From Williamsia phyllosphaerae (GTDB lineage: Bacteria; Actinomycetota; Actinomycetes; Mycobacteriales; Mycobacteriaceae): a stretch of 64,000 nucleotides of DNA. The notes under the pieces are model-generated. The model saw only the letters and a list, made by a program, of their open reading frames with translations. It searched no databases and had not been told where the DNA came from. This document shows positions 16,564 to 25,766 of this stretch, one piece after another. A program made the translations under genes and the position numbers. Every line of letters begins with the position of its first letter. Within the stretch, counting starts at the first letter, position 1. The DNA lies in NCBI RefSeq assembly GCF_014635305.1, contig NZ_BMCS01000001.1:620001-684000 (forward strand), read 5' to 3'.

Positions 16564-18099
16564 TCATCGCGTCCGGACAGATGCCTCCACATCGTCCGGC
16601 GCGAGCGCCACGGCGGTGAAATCATGGGTCAGATCGATACCGCGCATCTGTGCGACGTACTGACTCGCGAACCCCGGGAACATCGTCGCGTTGAAGCCGT
16701 CCTCGGTGAGGTACCAGCTCTTGCAGCCGGAGTTCCACGTCGTCTTCTCCAGACGTCGCTGGATGTCGGCGTTGTAATCCGCCTGCGCGGTGGGATGTAC
16801 GTCGAGCACCGCGAGTCGACGACGCAGCACCGTGGTGACCGCCATGACGATCGCGTCGATCTGGGCCTCCATGTACACCAGCGCCGAGCTGTGTCCAGGG
16901 CCGGAGTTGGGGCCGAAGGTGAAGTACAGGTTCGGGTAGCCGGAGACGGCGATGCTCTTGTACGCGTATGCGCCTCGACTCCACTCGTCACCGAGGACGC
17001 GTCCGTCACGGCCGGTGATCGGGATGGGCGTGCCCTGCTTGGAGACCTCGAAGCCGGTCGCGAACACGAGCGCGTCGAACTGGTGCTCGACACCCTCGAC
17101 CGTCCGCACCCCCTTCTCGCTGATGCGGGCGATGGGCCACGTGATCAGTCGGCAGTTGTCCTCCTGCAGCGCCGGGTAGTAGGCGCTGGTCATGAGCAGG
17201 CGCTTGCAACCGGCCCGGAAGTCGGGCGTGAGCTGTCGCCGCATCCACGGGTCCTTCACCTGGGCCCGCATGCTGATCTTCGAGACGGCCTCGACGACCC
17301 GCGTCAGCGGCGAGTTCCACACGACACCCAGGGCGACCGACTCATGGCCCCAGAACCAGGCCGCACGGGAGGCCGACTGCAGCAACGGGATCCGCGCATA
17401 GGCCTTCTTCGTCCGCGCGCTGACCGACGGGTTGATGCGTGGGAGCACCCAGCCCGGGGTCCGTTGGAACACCGACACCTGCGCCGCCGAGCGGACCAGT
17501 TCGGGGATGACCTGCACCCCACTGGCCCCGGTGCCGATTACACCGACCTTCTTGCCGGTGAAGTCGTAGTCGTGGTCCCAGTCGGCGCTGTGCATGCGCT
17601 TGCCCGCGAACTCCTCGATGCCGGTGATGTCGGGGTACCCCGGCGTCGACAGCGGCCCCGACGCCACCACGACGGTGCGGGCGTACAGCGGGTCGGAGTC
17701 GGCGATGGCACATTCCCATACGCCGTTGGCCTCGTCGAAGACGACACCGGTCACGGTGGCGCCGTAACGGATCCGCCGATCGAGGTCGTGGTCGGCGACC
17801 ATCGTGTCGATGTAGGAGAGGATCTCGGCACTGCCGGAGTAGGTCTTGCTCCAGTCCGGGTTGGGTGCAAAGGAGTACGAGTACAGCCGCGACGGGATGT
17901 CGCATGCGGCACCGGGATAGGTGTTGTCGCGCCACGTGCCGCCCGGTCGGGTGTCGCGCTCGAGGAGCACGAAGTCCTCGACACCGCTCTGCCGCAGCCG
18001 GATCGCGGCACCGATGCCGGCGAAACCGGCTCCGATGATGGCGGTGTCGACCACGGGCTTGTCGTTGAGGTCGGTGCGCTTCTTCGAAGTCCCGGTCAT
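16564..18099 (-). CDS. Flavin-binding monooxygenase, Baeyer-Villiger type (MymA/EtaA-like)
   Basis: 511 aa. The N-terminal FAD Rossmann motif is GAGFAG (23-28), followed by the GGTW block; the Baeyer-Villiger fingerprint FAGKRMHSADWD (about 165-176, matching FxGxxxHxxxWD) and the NADP Rossmann motif GTGASG follow. Such enzymes insert oxygen next to a ketone to give an ester, or oxidise sulfides. It is the last gene of a three-gene minus-strand operon after a LipR-like esterase and an SDR, a set that recalls the mymA operon of M. tuberculosis (mymA, lipR, sadH). The ATG follows the SDR stop by one base, with a GGAG site inside the SDR's last codons. The natural substrate cannot be read from the sequence. 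Confidence 0.85.
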   Translation of the reverse strand: MTGTSKKRTDLNDKPVVDTAIIGAGFAGIGAAIRLRQSGVEDFVLLERDTRPGGTWRDNTYPGAACDIPSRLYSYSFAPNPDWSKTYSGSAEILSYIDTMVADHDLDRRIRYGATVTGVVFDEANGVWECAIADSDPLYARTVVVASGPLSTPGYPDITGIEEFAGKRMHSADWDHDYDFTGKKVGVIGTGASGVQVIPELVRSAAQVSVFQRTPGWVLPRINPSVSARTKKAYARIPLLQSASRAAWFWGHESVALGVVWNSPLTRVVEAVSKISMRAQVKDPWMRRQLTPDFRAGCKRLLMTSAYYPALQEDNCRLITWPIARISEKGVRTVEGVEHQFDALVFATGFEVSKQGTPIPITGRDGRVLGDEWSRGAYAYKSIAVSGYPNLYFTFGPNSGPGHSSALVYMEAQIDAIVMAVTTVLRRRLAVLDVHPTAQADYNADIQRRLEKTTWNSGCKSWYLTEDGFNATMFPGFASQYVAQMRGIDLTHDFTAVALAPDDVEASVRTR

Positions 18100-18100
18100 G

Positions 18101-18976
18101 TCATTCTCCTACGGTCGTGGTGAGGGCAGGCACGGCGGACGGCGCCCCCGTCTGGGGCAGGATCCGGTTGAGCAGGCCGAGTCCTGCCGTGTACGTGCGC
18201 GGCAGATGTCGTTTGGCCGACCAGATCGCCTTCGCGTCGAGCTGCGGGACCACGTAGAGCTGTCCGCGGTCGTGGGCGTTCAGCGTGCCCTTGGCGACGC
18301 GGTCAGGTGAGAGGCCGGTGTAGCGCATGAGCGTCCCGGCGAGCTTCGACGCGTCGGCGGTGATGCGTCCGTCGACCGCGACGTTGGTCTTGACGAAGGT
18401 CGGGCACAGCACGGTGACGGCGAGGTCGGTGCCGCCCAGTTCTGCCGCGATCGTCTCCGACAGGGCCAGCACGCCGGCCTTGCCGACGTTGTACGCGGCC
18501 ATTCCGGGCGCCGCGGAGAACGCGGCGGTGGACGCGACGTTGATCAGACCCCCACGACCGGCCTCGCGCAGCTGCGGGAGGAACTTCTCCGAGCCGTAGA
18601 CCATGCCCCACAGGTTGATCCCGAGCGCCCACTGCCAGTCGTCGATGCCGATCTCGCCCACCGGTTTGCCGCCGATACCGACGCCCGCGTTGTTGATCAT
18701 CAGCGAGGTGGGCGCACCGAACCAGTCCTGTGCCTGCGCCGCGAGCTCGTCGACGTCCTCGCTCACCGAGACGTCGCAGAAGACCGGGTAGGCGCGACCG
18801 GAGGTGAGCCGGTCGATCATGGACACGGTCTCCTTGACGCGGTCACCGTCGATGTCGGAGCAGACGACGCGCGACCCGCGACGGGCCAGCTCGAGCGCGA
18901 AGGCGCGGCCGATGCCACTGCCGGCGCCAGTGACCACCGCATTGGCGTTGCGGGTCCTGTTGGGTGACTTGCTCAT
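18101..18976 (-). CDS. Short-chain dehydrogenase/reductase (SadH-like)
   Basis: 291 aa classical SDR: TGAGSGIG coenzyme motif near the N-terminus, NNAG at mid-domain, the catalytic Ser in NVAST, and Tyr/Lys in YNVGK. A C-terminal extension of about 50 residues (SAKRHLPRTYTAGLGLLNRIL) resembles that of mycobacterial SadH-type enzymes. It probably interconverts an alcohol and a ketone with NAD(P). The ATG follows the upstream esterase stop directly (TGAATG), and its own stop is one base before the monooxygenase start, so the three genes are one tightly coupled transcript. An alcohol to ketone to ester to acid-plus-alcohol route is a reasonable inference. Confidence 0.85.
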   Translation of the reverse strand: MSKSPNRTRNANAVVTGAGSGIGRAFALELARRGSRVVCSDIDGDRVKETVSMIDRLTSGRAYPVFCDVSVSEDVDELAAQAQDWFGAPTSLMINNAGVGIGGKPVGEIGIDDWQWALGINLWGMVYGSEKFLPQLREAGRGGLINVASTAAFSAAPGMAAYNVGKAGVLALSETIAAELGGTDLAVTVLCPTFVKTNVAVDGRITADASKLAGTLMRYTGLSPDRVAKGTLNAHDRGQLYVVPQLDAKAIWSAKRHLPRTYTAGLGLLNRILPQTGAPSAVPALTTTVGE

Positions 18977-19939
18977 TCATGCACTCCGTTGTCTCGAGGT
19001 CTGGGCCGTGGTGTGGAGGGAGACGAAACGCGCGATGGCCCTCAGAGCGCGGTCGGCCTCGGGCACCAGGCGTGGGAACGCCTGGAACACGTGCATCTGT
19101 CCGTCGTAGATCTGCAGCTCGCAGCTGCCACCCGCTGCGACGACCGCGTCGGCGATCGCCTCGGCGTCGGCGCTGAGCATCTCGGCACCACCGGCCTGCA
19201 CCAGCATCGGCGGCAGGGTGATCCCCTGCGACAGAGCCAGCCTGAGTCGCGGGGTGTCGTCGGCGAGGCCGTGCGTGTAGTGCGCTACGAGCCGGCGGGC
19301 GGCGCGCGCGGAGATCATCGGGTCGCGCCTGCGCTGCTCGCGTTGCGCCGCAAGGGAGAACGTGAGGTCGAACAGCGGTGAGAGCATCACCGCGGCACCC
19401 GGCTGGGCGAACCCGGTCCGGGCGTTCTCGGCGACGAGATCCAGGATGAGATGCCCGCCTGCCGAATCGCCGGCCAGGATGATGTCCTCCGGGGCGTGAC
19501 CGGATTCGATGAGCCACAGGTAGGCCGCGCGTACGTCGTCGGCGGCCGCGGGGAAGCGGTACTCGGGGGCCAGCCGGTACTCGACGGTGAACGCCTGCAC
19601 CCCGGTGGTGCGCGACAGACGGGCCACCAGGGCGCGGTGGGTGGCGGCCGAGCAGATCGCGTACGCACTGCCGTGGACGTACAGGATGACCCGGCGGGTG
19701 TCGGAGACCGCGGTGTCGGAGACCCATTCCCCGCGGATACGGGCGCCGCCGGCACTCCTGGTGTCGACTTTCTCGACGCGGGTGTCCCGAGGGGTGGACG
19801 CGCCGAGGCGCATGGACCCGGCGACCAGGACGCGGGCGAACTTGACGCCCGATGCGGTGGCGGGCACCCGGTCGGCCAGGGGGCGCAACCACAGCGCCGT
19901 GGACGCCACGAGGGCACGGGAACGAAGCGAAGGACTCAC
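18977..19939 (-). CDS. Alpha/beta hydrolase, HSL-type esterase (LipR-like)
   Basis: 320 aa from GTG 19939. The sequence has the hormone-sensitive-lipase layout: an oxyanion block LYVHGSAYAICSA (HGSA in place of the usual HGGG), VEYRLAPEYRFPAA, the nucleophile elbow GDSAGG, and His in GQMHVFQAFP as base. The first 30 residues are mildly hydrophobic, without a clear cleavage site. It heads the operon with the SDR and monooxygenase and would hydrolyse the ester produced by the latter, in line with lipR in the mymA operon. It is divergent from the MerR gene over an 88-bp intergenic region. Confidence 0.82.
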   Translation of the reverse strand: MSPSLRSRALVASTALWLRPLADRVPATASGVKFARVLVAGSMRLGASTPRDTRVEKVDTRSAGGARIRGEWVSDTAVSDTRRVILYVHGSAYAICSAATHRALVARLSRTTGVQAFTVEYRLAPEYRFPAAADDVRAAYLWLIESGHAPEDIILAGDSAGGHLILDLVAENARTGFAQPGAAVMLSPLFDLTFSLAAQREQRRRDPMISARAARRLVAHYTHGLADDTPRLRLALSQGITLPPMLVQAGGAEMLSADAEAIADAVVAAGGSCELQIYDGQMHVFQAFPRLVPEADRALRAIARFVSLHTTAQTSRQRSA

Positions 19940-20027
19940 CCCACGACATCACCACACAGCGTGCCACTTGTCAATGTAACAATGGACGGTGTCAGTGACC
20001 TGCGGTTCGGTATGCTCATGCGCTGTT
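19940..20027. promoter_or_regulatory. Divergent promoter region, lipR-like operon / merR
   Basis: This 88-bp region serves both the minus-strand esterase operon and the plus-strand merR gene. On the minus strand a TTGACA hexamer (19969-19974) precedes a weak -10. On the plus strand TATGCT at 20011-20016 could be the merR -10, leaving a leader of only about 12 bases. Control by the MerR protein is inferred from position. Confidence 0.35.
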
Positions 20028-20747
20028 ATGACTGAGTATCGGATCGATGACCTGGCGCGGGCTGCCGGCACCACCACCCGCAACGTACGCGGGTATCAGG
20101 ACCGCGGGCTACTGCCCCGTCCGGCCAAGCGTGGCCGTATCGCGATCTACACCGACAACCATCTCGCGCGCCTGACGCTCATCAACGATCTGCTCAAACG
20201 CGGTTACAACGCCCGCCACATAGCCGACTTCATCAAGGGCATGCAGCGCGGTGATGGTCTGGCGAAGATCCTCGGGGTCGAGGAGATCCTCGCCGAACCG
20301 TGGTCGAAGGCGCCGTCGGAGCGGGTGTCGGCCGCGACGCTGCAATCGATCGTCAGCTCCATCGATCCGCTCGACTTCGAGAAGATGGCCGACATGGGCC
20401 TCATCGAACCGGATGGCGGCGACTATCTGCTGCTCGACAGCGACACCGTCTACGGTTTCGGACGTCTCATCGAACTCGGGCTCAGCCTGACGTCTCTGCT
20501 CAACGTGTTCGGACGACTCGACGACGACCTGGACGGTGCGGCGACAACACTCATCACCGCCGCCCGCGACGAGTTCGTGACCCGTCGCGGCAAGGGCTGG
20601 GTCCCCCGCGGCGAGGAGGAATCCGAGTGGGCGGCGATCCTGATGAACGAGATGCGTGCGGTGGCAACCACATCCGCGCACAATGCCCTGAACCGGGCCC
20701 TGGATCGCACGCTTGCCGACGTGCTGAAGGACTACCTACAGGGGTGA
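20028..20747 (+). CDS. MerR-family transcriptional regulator
   Basis: 239 aa from ATG 20028; an in-frame extension to 19989 would run through the probable promoter. The N-terminal winged helix reads YRIDDLARAAGTTTRNVRGY with a following RGLLPRPAKRGR, characteristic of MerR proteins, and a helical linker follows. The C-terminal 150 residues form an effector domain with no Cys cluster of metal sensors, so an organic ligand is more likely. It is divergent from the esterase-SDR-monooxygenase operon and is its probable regulator. It converges on ugd with a 10-bp gap. Confidence 0.85.
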   Translation: MTEYRIDDLARAAGTTTRNVRGYQDRGLLPRPAKRGRIAIYTDNHLARLTLINDLLKRGYNARHIADFIKGMQRGDGLAKILGVEEILAEPWSKAPSERVSAATLQSIVSSIDPLDFEKMADMGLIEPDGGDYLLLDSDTVYGFGRLIELGLSLTSLLNVFGRLDDDLDGAATTLITAARDEFVTRRGKGWVPRGEEESEWAAILMNEMRAVATTSAHNALNRALDRTLADVLKDYLQG

Positions 20748-20757
20748 ACCGCTCCGC

Positions 20758-22107
20758 TCACCGACGCGGCAGTTCCACGACCCTCGGCGTCCCGCCGAGA
20801 CCGTGGTAGGTCCAGCCCGCCGCCATCCAGACGGCCGGGTCGAGGCAGCGCCGTCCGTCGACGATGACCTTGCCGCGCATGACCGGTTCGAGATCGGCGG
20901 GCTTGAGTTCGAGGAACTCCGCCCACTCCGTCAGCACCAGGACGACGTCGGCCAGTTCGCACGCCTGCGCCGCCGAGTCGGCGTAACCGAGCGTGGGAAA
21001 CAGTTTGCGCGAGTTGTCCATCGCCTTCGGGTCGTACACGCTGACCGCCGCACCCTTGAGCTGTAGCTGGCCGGCGACGTTGAGCGCGGGCGAGTCGCGG
21101 ACGTCGTCGCTCTCGGGCTTGAAGGCCGCACCCAGCACGGCGATGTTCGAGCCCAACAGTTCGCCGCCGCACGCCTTGGTGGCGAGTTCGACCATCGCGG
21201 TGCGTCGGCGCATGTTGATCGAGTCGACCTCGCGTAGGAACGTCAACGCCTGGTCGGCACCGAGCTCACCGGCGCGCGCCATGAACGCGCGGATGTCCTT
21301 GGGGAGACAGCCCCCGCCGAATCCCAACCCCGCGTTGAGGAACCGACGACCGATGCGCTGGTCGTAGCCGATCGCGTCGGCCAGGGTCGACACATCCGCG
21401 CCGGCGGCCTCGCACACCTCGCTGATGGCGTTGATGAACGAGATCTTGGTGGCGAGAAACGCGTTCGCCGACACCTTCACCAGTTCGGCGGTCGCGAGAT
21501 CGGTGCGCAGGAACGGGGTGTCCTCGGCGAGGATGGTCGCGTAGATCTCCTCGACCTGGGCGACGACCGCGTCCTGGTCCCCCTCGGGGTCGACGCCGAG
21601 GACGATGCGGTCGGGGTGCAGCGTGTCGGCCACGGCGAATCCCTCGCGCAGGAACTCGGGGTTCCAGGCCACCGAGATGTCCGCCTCGGTACCCGACTCC
21701 TTCAGTCGACGGATGATCTCCACCGAGGTACCCACCGGCACAGTCGATTTGCCGATCAACAGGTGCGAGCCGGTCAGGGATGCGGCCAGCTCGTCGACCA
21801 CGGAGAACACGTAGCGCAGGTCGGCGGCGTACTCCCCCTTCTTCTGCGGTGTCCCGACGCCGAGGAAGTGCACGGTCGCGAACGACGCGGCCTCGGCGAT
21901 GTCGGTGGTGAAGTGCAGCCGACCCGAGTCGAGATTGCGTTGCAGCACTTCGGGAAGTCCCGGTTCGTAGAACGGCACCTCGCCGCGCGAGAGCATCTCG
22001 ACCTTGCTCGCATCGACGTCGACACCGAGCACCTCATGGCCCAGTTCGGCCATGCATGCCGCATGGGTCGCGCCGAGATATCCACATCCGAAGACCGTGA
22101 CCCTCAT
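20758..22107 (-). CDS. ugd: UDP-glucose 6-dehydrogenase
   Basis: 449 aa. NAD-binding N-terminus MRVTVFGCGYLGATHAA; conserved STVPVGT, NPEFLREG and GFGGGCLPKD with the catalytic Cys; C-terminal UDP-binding domain with LGAAFKPESDDVRDSP. The enzyme oxidises UDP-glucose twice to UDP-glucuronate, a precursor of acidic polysaccharides, so it may feed the surface-polysaccharide locus at the left of the window, though GDP-mannose dehydrogenase relatives share these motifs. It appears to be a single-gene unit. The 130 bp between it and dcd hold nothing recognisable. Confidence 0.9.
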   Translation of the reverse strand: MRVTVFGCGYLGATHAACMAELGHEVLGVDVDASKVEMLSRGEVPFYEPGLPEVLQRNLDSGRLHFTTDIAEAASFATVHFLGVGTPQKKGEYAADLRYVFSVVDELAASLTGSHLLIGKSTVPVGTSVEIIRRLKESGTEADISVAWNPEFLREGFAVADTLHPDRIVLGVDPEGDQDAVVAQVEEIYATILAEDTPFLRTDLATAELVKVSANAFLATKISFINAISEVCEAAGADVSTLADAIGYDQRIGRRFLNAGLGFGGGCLPKDIRAFMARAGELGADQALTFLREVDSINMRRRTAMVELATKACGGELLGSNIAVLGAAFKPESDDVRDSPALNVAGQLQLKGAAVSVYDPKAMDNSRKLFPTLGYADSAAQACELADVVLVLTEWAEFLELKPADLEPVMRGKVIVDGRRCLDPAVWMAAGWTYHGLGGTPRVVELPRR

Positions 22108-22237
22108 GTTCGGTCACAGTACGCGGTGGATCCCGGTTCTCACCAAACCGAGATCGGGCCGAAAGACGGCCGGTGAACGTAGGCTGACCTGGTGGTTACC
22201 GCGTGGTGTCGCCGGTCCCGGGCACTGGTGCGAGGGG

Positions 22238-22807
22238 TCAGGAGGGCCGGAAGTTCAGGTACGCCTTCGACGGTGTCGGACCACGCTGGCCCTGGTATTT
22301 CGACCCGATCCCGGCGCTGCCGTAGGGGTTCTCCGCCGGACTCGACAGCCGGATGAGGCACAGCTGCCCGATCTTCATCCCCGGCCACAGGGTGATGGGC
22401 AGGTTCGCGACGTTGGAGAGCTCGAGGGTGATGTGTCCGGTGAAGCCGGGGTCGATGAAGCCTGCGGTGGAGTGGGTCAGCAGCCCGAGTCGGCCGAGGG
22501 ACGACTTGCCCTCGAGTCGGCCGGCGAGGTCGTCGGGCAGGGTGCACACCTCCAGCGTCGAGCCGAGCACGAACTCTCCCGGGTGCAGGACGAAGGGTTC
22601 GCCGTCGGCGGGCTCGATGAGGCTGGTGAGCTCGTCCTGGCGCTGCGCCGGGTCGATGTGCGTGTAGCGCGTGTTGTTGAAGACCCGGAAGAGACTGTCG
22701 AGACGCACGTCGACGCTGGAGGGCTGCACCAGCGCAGCATCGTACGGTTCCAGCGCGAGGCGTCCACTGGCGAGCTCGGCGCGGATGTCGCGGTCGGAGA
22801 GCAGCAT
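22238..22807 (-). CDS. dcd: dCTP deaminase
   Basis: 189 aa, the normal family length, from ATG 22807 (MLLSDRDI is the conserved start; an extension to 22837 is not). The signature [19 protein letters not shown] and GHITLELSN, with the catalytic Glu, are intact. The enzyme turns dCTP into dUTP for thymidylate synthesis; in M. tuberculosis the homologue also hydrolyses dUTP to dUMP, which may apply here. It acts in the cytosol as a trimer. Confidence 0.95.
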   Translation of the reverse strand: MLLSDRDIRAELASGRLALEPYDAALVQPSSVDVRLDSLFRVFNNTRYTHIDPAQRQDELTSLIEPADGEPFVLHPGEFVLGSTLEVCTLPDDLAGRLEGKSSLGRLGLLTHSTAGFIDPGFTGHITLELSNVANLPITLWPGMKIGQLCLIRLSSPAENPYGSAGIGSKYQGQRGPTPSKAYLNFRPS

Positions 22808-22829
22808 GGGGACGAGGTTAACCCAGCCC

Positions 22830-24302
22830 TCATCCACCCCACGGATCGCTGCGATCGGGGTCTTCTGCGGTGCGCGCTCGTTCCCACGCCTGTTCGAGGA
22901 GTTCTTCGGGGTGGTGGGCGTGGTTGATCCGCGGTTGTCGTTCGGGGTCGATCGAGGCCGGTGGGATCCACGCGCATCGCCCCTTGTACCGGCCGTGCTC
23001 GACGATGACGGTCTGCCACTGCTCAGGACCGTCGCCGACCATCGAATGGTGATCGGGACACGCCGGTGTCAACTGGTTGATGTCGGTCAGCCCGCCTTTG
23101 GACCAGTCGGTGACGTGATGGGCCTCGGTCCAGGTGAACGGGGCCGTGCAGCCCCCGAAAGTGCACCCCAGGGCGTTGATCCACATCGCGATCCGCTGCG
23201 CCGCCGACGCGAGCCTCCTGCTGCGACCGAGAAACATCGGCAGACCCTGCGCATCGAGGACCGCGAGCAACAGATTGTTGGCCTTGGCCAACTCCAGCGC
23301 GTCCACCACCGGGATCAGACCACCCGACATCGTGGTCGCCACACCAGCCATCTCCATGACCTGCTCGTAGGTCATCGTCACCACCACCTGCGCGGGTGCC
23401 CCGCGATGGGAGCCGAGGGTGCCATTGGCGATGAACCAGGCCGCCATCGCCGACAACGCATCGTGGCGGCGCTGCGGCGCCGAGCGGGTGTCGCGTTGCG
23501 CCGCGGCATCAGCCAGATCTCTGTCGGTGTCGGGATCCGAATAGGACCCCGACGGCGACTCCGGATCCTCGGGATTGTTCATCCCCGGTCGCGCCCACGC
23601 ATCGAACAGGACATCGAACATCGCTCGCGTCGCCGGATCCAGCTCGCCCTTGAGCTTCGACATCATCGATGCATCCTGCCGCGACAGCGACAGCCCGCGA
23701 CGTTTTGCCCGATCAGCATCATCGGTCAACGTGCCGTCCGGATCGAGATGGGCCAGCAGCCGATCACCGACGGCCTCGATCTGTCGCGGGTCGAGGTCGC
23801 GCGCCGACTCGGTCATCACCCGCTGTGCGCGCTCGCGCTTCTCCGCGCTCACCGCGTCCGGGATCTTCTCCAGCACTTTCAGGATCTCGTCGGCGTGACG
23901 TTCGGAGAGTTCGGCGTCGAACACCGCCTGCGACAGATCGAAGTGCTTCGGCTCCTGCATCTCACCGGTGAACGACCGCATACACACCGTCGCCGCGGCC
24001 ACCCGGAGCCGGCGCGCAGCGTCGGACGCGGAGATCTTCAACTCCCCCACCACCATCTGCGCGACGCGCTTGTACCCCCAGCGGGTGTGCGAGCCACGGT
24101 CACTGATCTCGGTGATCGTCGTATGCGAGGCGACGGCCGCCTTCCGCGCGACCCGCTCGACACCGTGGAGCAGTGTCCGCAACTGCGACTCATCGAGCCG
24201 GGACAGATCGGCGGCGTTCACCTCGTCGAGCGTCTCGTCGAGTGTCGCGAGCAGATCCAGCACAGGGCTCGCCGTGGGCATCGGCATCGCAGAAACCGTC
24301 AT
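22830..24302 (-). CDS. DUF222 / 13E12-repeat family HNH endonuclease
   Basis: 490 aa from ATG 24302, chosen for the GGAGGGGGCGGTG site directly upstream; a longer frame to 24404 has no such site. The N-terminal 300 residues are the DUF222 helical domain ([32 protein letters not shown]), and the C-terminus is an HNH nuclease: [21 protein letters not shown], and [12 protein letters not shown] supplying Cys, His and Asn positions. This family (13E12 repeat proteins in M. tuberculosis) occurs in many copies in mycolata genomes and is often linked to mobile DNA. The biological role is not settled. It ends 22 bp before dcd. Confidence 0.88.
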   Translation of the reverse strand: MTVSAMPMPTASPVLDLLATLDETLDEVNAADLSRLDESQLRTLLHGVERVARKAAVASHTTITEISDRGSHTRWGYKRVAQMVVGELKISASDAARRLRVAAATVCMRSFTGEMQEPKHFDLSQAVFDAELSERHADEILKVLEKIPDAVSAEKRERAQRVMTESARDLDPRQIEAVGDRLLAHLDPDGTLTDDADRAKRRGLSLSRQDASMMSKLKGELDPATRAMFDVLFDAWARPGMNNPEDPESPSGSYSDPDTDRDLADAAAQRDTRSAPQRRHDALSAMAAWFIANGTLGSHRGAPAQVVVTMTYEQVMEMAGVATTMSGGLIPVVDALELAKANNLLLAVLDAQGLPMFLGRSRRLASAAQRIAMWINALGCTFGGCTAPFTWTEAHHVTDWSKGGLTDINQLTPACPDHHSMVGDGPEQWQTVIVEHGRYKGRCAWIPPASIDPERQPRINHAHHPEELLEQAWERARTAEDPDRSDPWGG

Positions 24303-24429
24303 CACCGCCCCCTCCCCGAGACCGTCCGACCAACTGGAGCCATTGTAGAAAAGGACTCCGACAAATGCCGCGATCCACTGCCGGAACTGTGGAGCGATCA
24401 GCAACAGTGGACAAAATCTCGGCCCGTTG

Positions 24430-25476
24430 CTACTCCGCCGCAGCCCATTTCAGAACGTCGTCCACCGACCACGTGGTGACGATGCGATCCGCGGAGACAC
24501 CCAGCCGCTCCGCACGTTCGCAGCCGTAGGCCTTGAAGTCCAGCTGGCCGGGCGCGTGCGCGTCGGAATCGATGGCGAACAGGCACCCCAGATCTTCTGC
24601 GAGTTCGATCATCTCGTCCGGCGGGTCCACGCGCTCCGGCCGAGAGTTGATCTCGACGGCGGTGTTGTTCTCGGCGCACGCCGCGAAAACGGCCTCGGGG
24701 TCGAATTTCGACTGCGGGCGTTCGCCGCGTCCGCCGGCGACGAGCCGGCCGGTGCAGTGGCCGAGGACGTTCACGCGTCGGTCGCTGACTGCCGTCACCA
24801 ACCGGCGGGTCATCGGACCTCGATCCATCTTCAGGTTCGAATGCACCGAGGCGGTGACGATCTCAAGTCGGTCGAGCATCTCGTCGGTCTGGTCGAGGCT
24901 GCCATCGTCGAGGATGTCGACCTCGATGCCGGAGACGAGCCGGAACCCGTCGTCCCGTGCGGAGTTGATGTCGGCGACGACGTCGAGTTGGTGCGCCAAC
25001 CGCTCGGCCGACAGACCGTTCGCGACCCGCAGGCGGGGTGAGTGGTCGGTCAGCGCCATCCATTCCTGTCCGAGTGCGGCTGCGGCGTCGACCATCTCGT
25101 CGATGGACGCCCCACCGTCACTCCAGTTCGAGTGCGCGTGCAGATCTCCGCGCATCGCGGCGTAAAGGTCCTCGCCACCGGCGACGAGCGGTCCCACCTC
25201 CTCCTGGAGCGTGAACAGGCGGGCGGGCACCTTGCCACGGACGGCCTCGTTGATGACCGCCGCGGTGGACTTGCCGATGCCGGTGATGTCGCTGATCGCG
25301 TGGCGTTCCACCCGGGCGCGGGTCTCGTCGAGTCCCATCTGGGCCACGATGCCCGCGGCCTTGCGGAACGCCTCCACACGATAGGACCCCTCGCGGGCGC
25401 GCTCCATCAGGAACGCGACGCGCAGCAGCGCGTCGTACGACGTCATGGGGGCGGTCAGATCGGACACGGGCCTCAT
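24430..25476 (-). CDS. PHP-domain phosphoesterase with N-terminal helix-hairpin-helix (PolX C-terminal-like)
   Basis: 348 aa. Residues about 15-95 resemble the DNA-binding helical part of family X polymerases (MERAREGSYRVEAFRKAAGI, then TGIGKSTAAVINEAV as a helix-hairpin-helix). Residues about 105-345 are a PHP metallo-phosphoesterase: GDLHAHSNWSDG, LTDHS, GIEVDIL, ASVHS, INSRPER and IDSDAHA supply the metal ligands. No polymerase palm is present. Related stand-alone proteins act as exonucleases or histidinol-phosphatase-like enzymes; a DNA-repair 3'-5' nuclease is the best guess given the HhH part. It is divergent from the tRNA-Gly gene. Confidence 0.85.
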   Translation of the reverse strand: MRPVSDLTAPMTSYDALLRVAFLMERAREGSYRVEAFRKAAGIVAQMGLDETRARVERHAISDITGIGKSTAAVINEAVRGKVPARLFTLQEEVGPLVAGGEDLYAAMRGDLHAHSNWSDGGASIDEMVDAAAALGQEWMALTDHSPRLRVANGLSAERLAHQLDVVADINSARDDGFRLVSGIEVDILDDGSLDQTDEMLDRLEIVTASVHSNLKMDRGPMTRRLVTAVSDRRVNVLGHCTGRLVAGGRGERPQSKFDPEAVFAACAENNTAVEINSRPERVDPPDEMIELAEDLGCLFAIDSDAHAPGQLDFKAYGCERAERLGVSADRIVTTWSVDDVLKWAAAE

Positions 25477-25542
25477 GGGTCCAGTCTCCCACCACCGCGC
25501 GGCGAGCCCTTGCTACGCTTGCCTTCGCGACTGCGATCGCGC

Positions 25543-25616
25543 GCCGATGTAGTTCAATGGCAGAACATCAGCTTCCCAAGCTGAATACGCGGGTTCGATT
25601 CCCGTCATCGGCTCCA
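25543..25616 (+). tRNA. tRNA-Gly (anticodon CCC)
   Basis: A full cloverleaf can be drawn: acceptor arms GCCGATG and CATCGGC, an anticodon stem TCAGC/GCTGA closing the loop TTCCCAA (anticodon CCC, codon GGG), T arm CGGGTTCGATTCCCG, and an encoded CCA end. It is intact even though its 3' part is the left attachment core of the integrated element; integration has restored the gene. Confidence 0.95.
25573..25616 (+). other. attL core (44-bp direct repeat within tRNA-Gly)
   Basis: 44 bases, from the anticodon loop through the CCA of the tRNA, recur without mismatch at 38393-38436. The match stops sharply at both ends (GC/CT before, C/T after). This is the classic footprint of tyrosine-integrase insertion into the 3' end of a tRNA gene. 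Confidence 0.93.
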
Positions 25617-25674
25617 CATAACCGCTGGTAGAGCGGTTGGCCGACCATTCTGGTGTAGCCGAGACTGCGGCCCC

Positions 25675-25700
25675 ACACTCCCCACACACTCCACATGGGG
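25675..25700 (+). repeat. Left copy of a 26-bp subterminal direct repeat
   Basis: 26 bp with 22 matches to 38220-38245 in the same orientation (shared ACACTCCCCA and CACTCCAC blocks). It lies 58 bp inside the attL core, while the right copy lies 147 bp inside attR. It may be an arm-type integrase or Xis site, or a leftover of an older boundary. A small hairpin ACCGCT-GGTAG-AGCGGT occurs at 25621-25637. Confidence 0.5.
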
Positions 25701-25766
25701 CGTCGAGTTGCGCATCGGCGGCGCGGCAGCCGCCAGCAAGGGGACTTCGGGTGGAACAATCGTTTC

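Noticed and set aside
24303..24404. N-terminal extension of the DUF222-HNH protein
   Set aside because: ATG 24302 has a strong ribosome site directly upstream, while the extension runs over an AT-rich likely promoter.
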